Assembly: GCA_949127685.1 (NCBI GenBank)
Contig: CASBPW010000048.1
Coordinates: 1-17,134 of the forward strand
Direction: 5' to 3'
Length of the DNA: 17,134 nucleotides
DNA from: Candidatus Sivonenia alaskensis PMM_0068
GTDB lineage: Bacteria > Cyanobacteriota > Cyanobacteriia > Gloeobacterales > PMM-0068
Part shown: piece after piece, positions 14,602-17,134 of the stretch
Layout of the letters: each line of letters starts with the position of its first letter
How positions within the stretch are numbered: the stretch's first letter is position 1
The notes under the pieces: model-generated
Databases searched by the model: none
Seen by the model: the letters and a program-made list of their open reading frames with translations, nothing else
Told to the model about the DNA's origin: nothing
Made by a program: the position numbers and the translations under genes

Positions 14602-17019
14602 ATGAACCCTTTCCTGCCTCGTATGCCCCGTGGCAAGCCGTTACCCATCCCCCCCTCCTTAGTTAAGCAAGTCAAGGTAAATAAGCTTTCATTTCAAAAA
14701 GCACTGTTCACCGCAGGGGCGGTTCTGCTTCTGAGCTTAACCTTGGGGGTCCGCTTCTATAACGAACCGCAAGTGACGGTAGGTTCTAAAGCCACAGAGA
14801 CCATGCTGGCACCTCGGGATGCCACGGTCACAGACCGGGAAGCAACAGAGTTTGCCAAAGAGAATGCCCGTCGTCAGATGATCCAGGTCTATCAACCTCT
14901 GGACGAAGTCGATACGCAGGTTAAGGGCCGTCTAGCCTCACTGCTTGAAGAAGTGGGGCGTCTGCGTCAGGTTTTAGGGCCTTTTCCCTTCGCGGATACA
15001 GCTTTGCTCACAACAGCAAGTCAACGGCAACTCTTACTCCTCAAGGATCAGGAGTGGCAGTTGTTGCGTGCACAATGGCTTGCTGCGGACCGTAATCCTA
15101 AGACTTCTCCACTAGCCAGACCCTTACCTCCTGGCATCGCTCGGGCTACTCTCCAGGTTCGTCAAGCGCTAGTCACCCGCGTTGAGGCAGCGCGCCAAAA
15201 ATATAAACAGGTGCAGGAATTGCTTCCCACCGTCAATCCTTTCTTGAAAACTGGAGGTATAGTCTCCTTCAACGGGATCAATGCCGCTCCCCTACTGGAC
15301 CTGTCTGATGCTCAATGGCAAAGCGTACGGGTACAAGCAAAATTGATTACCGAGCGAATTCTAGCGATGGGCGTACTGCCTGGCGTGCCAGAGGAGATGA
15401 GACTGCGAGGGATTAGAGTCCAAATGCCGACCAACTGGGGTCAAGCCGAACGCAGGGTAGTCCTTGAACTGGTAAGTACGGTCCTTGAGCCCAACTTGAA
15501 GGTTGACCAATTGGCCACCGTCAGAAAGGTTGAACGAGAAGTGCTCGAAGTGGAAAACGTTGTCCTACCGATTAAGAAAGGTCAGGTCTTGGTCCAGGCA
15601 GGAGAGACCGTTACGCCTCGTTTGTTTAGCATCCTAGACCAACTCGGTCTTACCCAACGGGGGGTCAATTGGCTTGGCTTAGGAGTGCTGACAGGCATTT
15701 TGATTTTCTGTGTCGGTATTTTTGAGCTGTTCGTGCCTAGAGCCTTGCAGGGGTCTTCCTCTGGAGAAAAGGGCTCGCGCACCCGAGATTTACGCAGTGA
15801 AGACCAAATTTTAATCTTGTTGCTAGCGATGGCAGTGGGGCTGCTCGGAGCTGTTTTTTCTCTAGACTGGACGCTTTATTTGCCTTTGTCCGCCTTCGGA
15901 CTGCTGGTAGGCAGTTTTTATGGGAATAAGCTGGGTTTTTTGGCGGTGTCTTGCTTTCTGCCTGCCTTGGTTCAGGGGTGGAATTGGCAACATCCCCTAT
16001 ATCTATTGATCCCTCCGATCGGCGGTGCCTTCGTGGCTGCTTGGGTTGGGGGGCGCGTACGTTCGCGGGATGAGATGGCTTTGGGTGGGGTCGCTGTCTC
16101 CCTTGTCCAAGGAGGGTTATACCTGCTTATTGCCCTACTGTTGTTAGGACGGCCTCTGGATTGGCAACTTCTACTGGAAGCAACCCAGTGTGCGGCGAGT
16201 GGACTGCTATGGTGTATTGTCGCTCTGGGCATAAGTCCTTTTCTGGAGAGCCTATTTGATTTGGTGACGCCTGTGCGTCTCGTAGAGCTGGCAAACCCAA
16301 ATCGCCCTCTCCTGAAGCGTCTAGCCACCGAAGCCCCAGGTACTTATCAGCACACCCTCTTTGTGGCGAATTTGGCTACGGCGGCGGCGCAGGCGGTGGG
16401 AGCGAATGTGGAACTGGTGCGAGCAGGAACCTTGTATCACGATATTGGAAAAATGGTGCGCCCCCTGTATTTCATCGAAAACCAAATGGGGCTGCCTAAC
16501 CCCCACGATGAACTATCTGACCCCGAACGCTCTGCCCAGATGATCAAAGCACATGTGGCGGATGGGCTGAAACTCGCCAAAAAGTACAATCTCCCTCAGG
16601 CGATTCGGGATTTTATCCCCGAGCATCAGGGCACGATCCAGATTGCCTATTTCTATCACCAGGCCCAACAACAAAATCCTGAGACTGAAATTTCGAAAGA
16701 GGCCTTTACCTACGATGGCCCGACTCCCCAGAGCCGCGAGACAGGACTCTTGATGCTGGCAGATGCCTGCGAAGCAGCCCTACGCTCCTTAGCAGATACA
16801 GGAGAGGAAGAAGCCTTTGGGATGGTCCGACGCATCCTCCTAAGCCGCTGGAATGATGGACAGTTGGTTGATTCAGGTATTGAAGAGCAAGAATTAGCCC
16901 TGATTGCTCGGGTTTTCGTCAAGGTTTGGAAGGAACAAAACCATACCCGCATCCGTTATCCGGCCTTAGCCAATGGTGCAGGCATGGCCAAGCGCAGACC
17001 ACGAGCTTCTGTTTCCTAG
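14602..17019 (+). CDS. Membrane HD-domain phosphohydrolase, PgpH/YqfF type (c-di-AMP phosphodiesterase family)
   Basis: Expected to break down cyclic di-AMP at the inner membrane, as Listeria PgpH does. The 805 residues have the 7TMR-HD layout: one N-terminal membrane helix (about 34-52), a long extracytoplasmic 7TMR-HDED domain (about 55-355), a bundle of membrane helices (about 356-550) and a cytoplasmic HD domain (about 570-775). Metal-binding residues are in place: H584 (TYQHT), H613-D614 (YHDIGKM), H651 (KAHVADG), H675 (PEHQGT) and D721 (LADACEA). Length and order are normal for the family. In cyanobacteria c-di-AMP has been linked to night survival and osmotic control, so a functional tie to the transporter is conceivable but not shown. 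No ribosome-binding site was seen. The stop faces a gene end on the minus strand 11 bases away. Confidence 0.94.
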   Translation: MNPFLPRMPRGKPLPIPPSLVKQVKVNKLSFQKALFTAGAVLLLSLTLGVRFYNEPQVTVGSKATETMLAPRDATVTDREATEFAKENARRQMIQVYQPLDEVDTQVKGRLASLLEEVGRLRQVLGPFPFADTALLTTASQRQLLLLKDQEWQLLRAQWLAADRNPKTSPLARPLPPGIARATLQVRQALVTRVEAARQKYKQVQELLPTVNPFLKTGGIVSFNGINAAPLLDLSDAQWQSVRVQAKLITERILAMGVLPGVPEEMRLRGIRVQMPTNWGQAERRVVLELVSTVLEPNLKVDQLATVRKVEREVLEVENVVLPIKKGQVLVQAGETVTPRLFSILDQLGLTQRGVNWLGLGVLTGILIFCVGIFELFVPRALQGSSSGEKGSRTRDLRSEDQILILLLAMAVGLLGAVFSLDWTLYLPLSAFGLLVGSFYGNKLGFLAVSCFLPALVQGWNWQHPLYLLIPPIGGAFVAAWVGGRVRSRDEMALGGVAVSLVQGGLYLLIALLLLGRPLDWQLLLEATQCAASGLLWCIVALGISPFLESLFDLVTPVRLVELANPNRPLLKRLATEAPGTYQHTLFVANLATAAAQAVGANVELVRAGTLYHDIGKMVRPLYFIENQMGLPNPHDELSDPERSAQMIKAHVADGLKLAKKYNLPQAIRDFIPEHQGTIQIAYFYHQAQQQNPETEISKEAFTYDGPTPQSRETGLLMLADACEAALRSLADTGEEEAFGMVRRILLSRWNDGQLVDSGIEEQELALIARVFVKVWKEQNHTRIRYPALANGAGMAKRRPRASVS

Positions 17020-17030
17020 CGCTGCAGCCC

Positions 17031-17134
17031 CTAGCTTCCCCGAGAGGTTACGCCCAAGCTGCGAAACAAAATCGCGGGCAGTCGGGCGGAACCAAAGACC
17101 CAGGTGCTTTCTTGGGAGAGCTCTTCCAGGTTGC
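17031..17134 (-). CDS. C-terminal end of an unidentified protein (cut by window edge)
   Basis: On the minus strand one frame is open from the window edge to a TAG at 17033-17031, giving 33 residues that include NLEELSQESTWVFGSARLPA and end VTSRGS. The composition looks like a real protein end (a helix, then a Trp/Phe-containing strand and a hydrophobic helix), and the convergent position after the HD gene is sensible. I do not recognise the family. It is too short to be sure that it is coding. Confidence 0.45.
   Translation of the reverse strand, partial: NLEELSQESTWVFGSARLPAILFRSLGVTSRGS

Noticed and set aside
15972..16328. 118-residue Arg/Ser-rich frame on the minus strand
   Set aside because: It is the reverse of membrane and HD coding sequence; its composition is typical of an antisense shadow.
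1..17134. CRISPR arrays, tRNA or rRNA genes, transposase genes
   Set aside because: No spaced direct repeats, cloverleaf or rRNA-like sequence and no transposase motifs were seen on either strand.

Overview
The window comes from a cyanobacterium. The best evidence is the response regulator at 7369-8100, which carries the RpaA family sequence nearly end to end. The DUF2993 protein, the small DprA-like Rossmann protein and the cyanobacterial style of MutL agree with this. The species cannot be named. Only one HIP1 octamer (GCGATCGC) was found by eye, so this is not a HIP1-rich lineage.

Layout. Positions 1-3106, minus strand: a sugar ABC-transporter operon with a binding lipoprotein, two permeases, and a small rubredoxin 5 bases behind the second permease (cut by the window edge). 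The transporter ATPase (3210-4364) is divergent from it on the plus strand. Next come a class I methyltransferase (4476-5171, plus) and, converging on it with 2 bases between stops, dprA (5174-6274, minus). A PP2C phosphatase (6339-7091, minus) is divergent from a plus-strand signalling cluster: rpaA (7369-8100), a soluble PAS histidine kinase (8189-9214) and a GGDEF-plus-receiver protein (9207-10199). The last two genes overlap by 8 bases. Converging on this cluster are mutL (10231-11901) and a DprA-like protein (12079-12585), both minus, separated by a 93-bp MITE-like element. Next is a two-gene envelope operon on the minus strand (14457-12689): an exported protein made of two 128-residue repeats, then a DUF2993 protein. 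A PgpH-type membrane HD phosphohydrolase (14602-17019, plus), expected to degrade c-di-AMP, follows. The C-terminal end of an unidentified minus-strand gene closes the window.

The genes fall into four themes: solute uptake; phospho- and cyclic-nucleotide signalling (PP2C, RpaA, kinase, GGDEF-REC, HD hydrolase); DNA recombination and repair (DprA, the DprA-like protein, MutL); and envelope functions. No complete new system is proven here. The best leads are the rpaA-kinase-GGDEF/REC cluster, the duplicated exported protein paired with DUF2993, and the MITE-like element.
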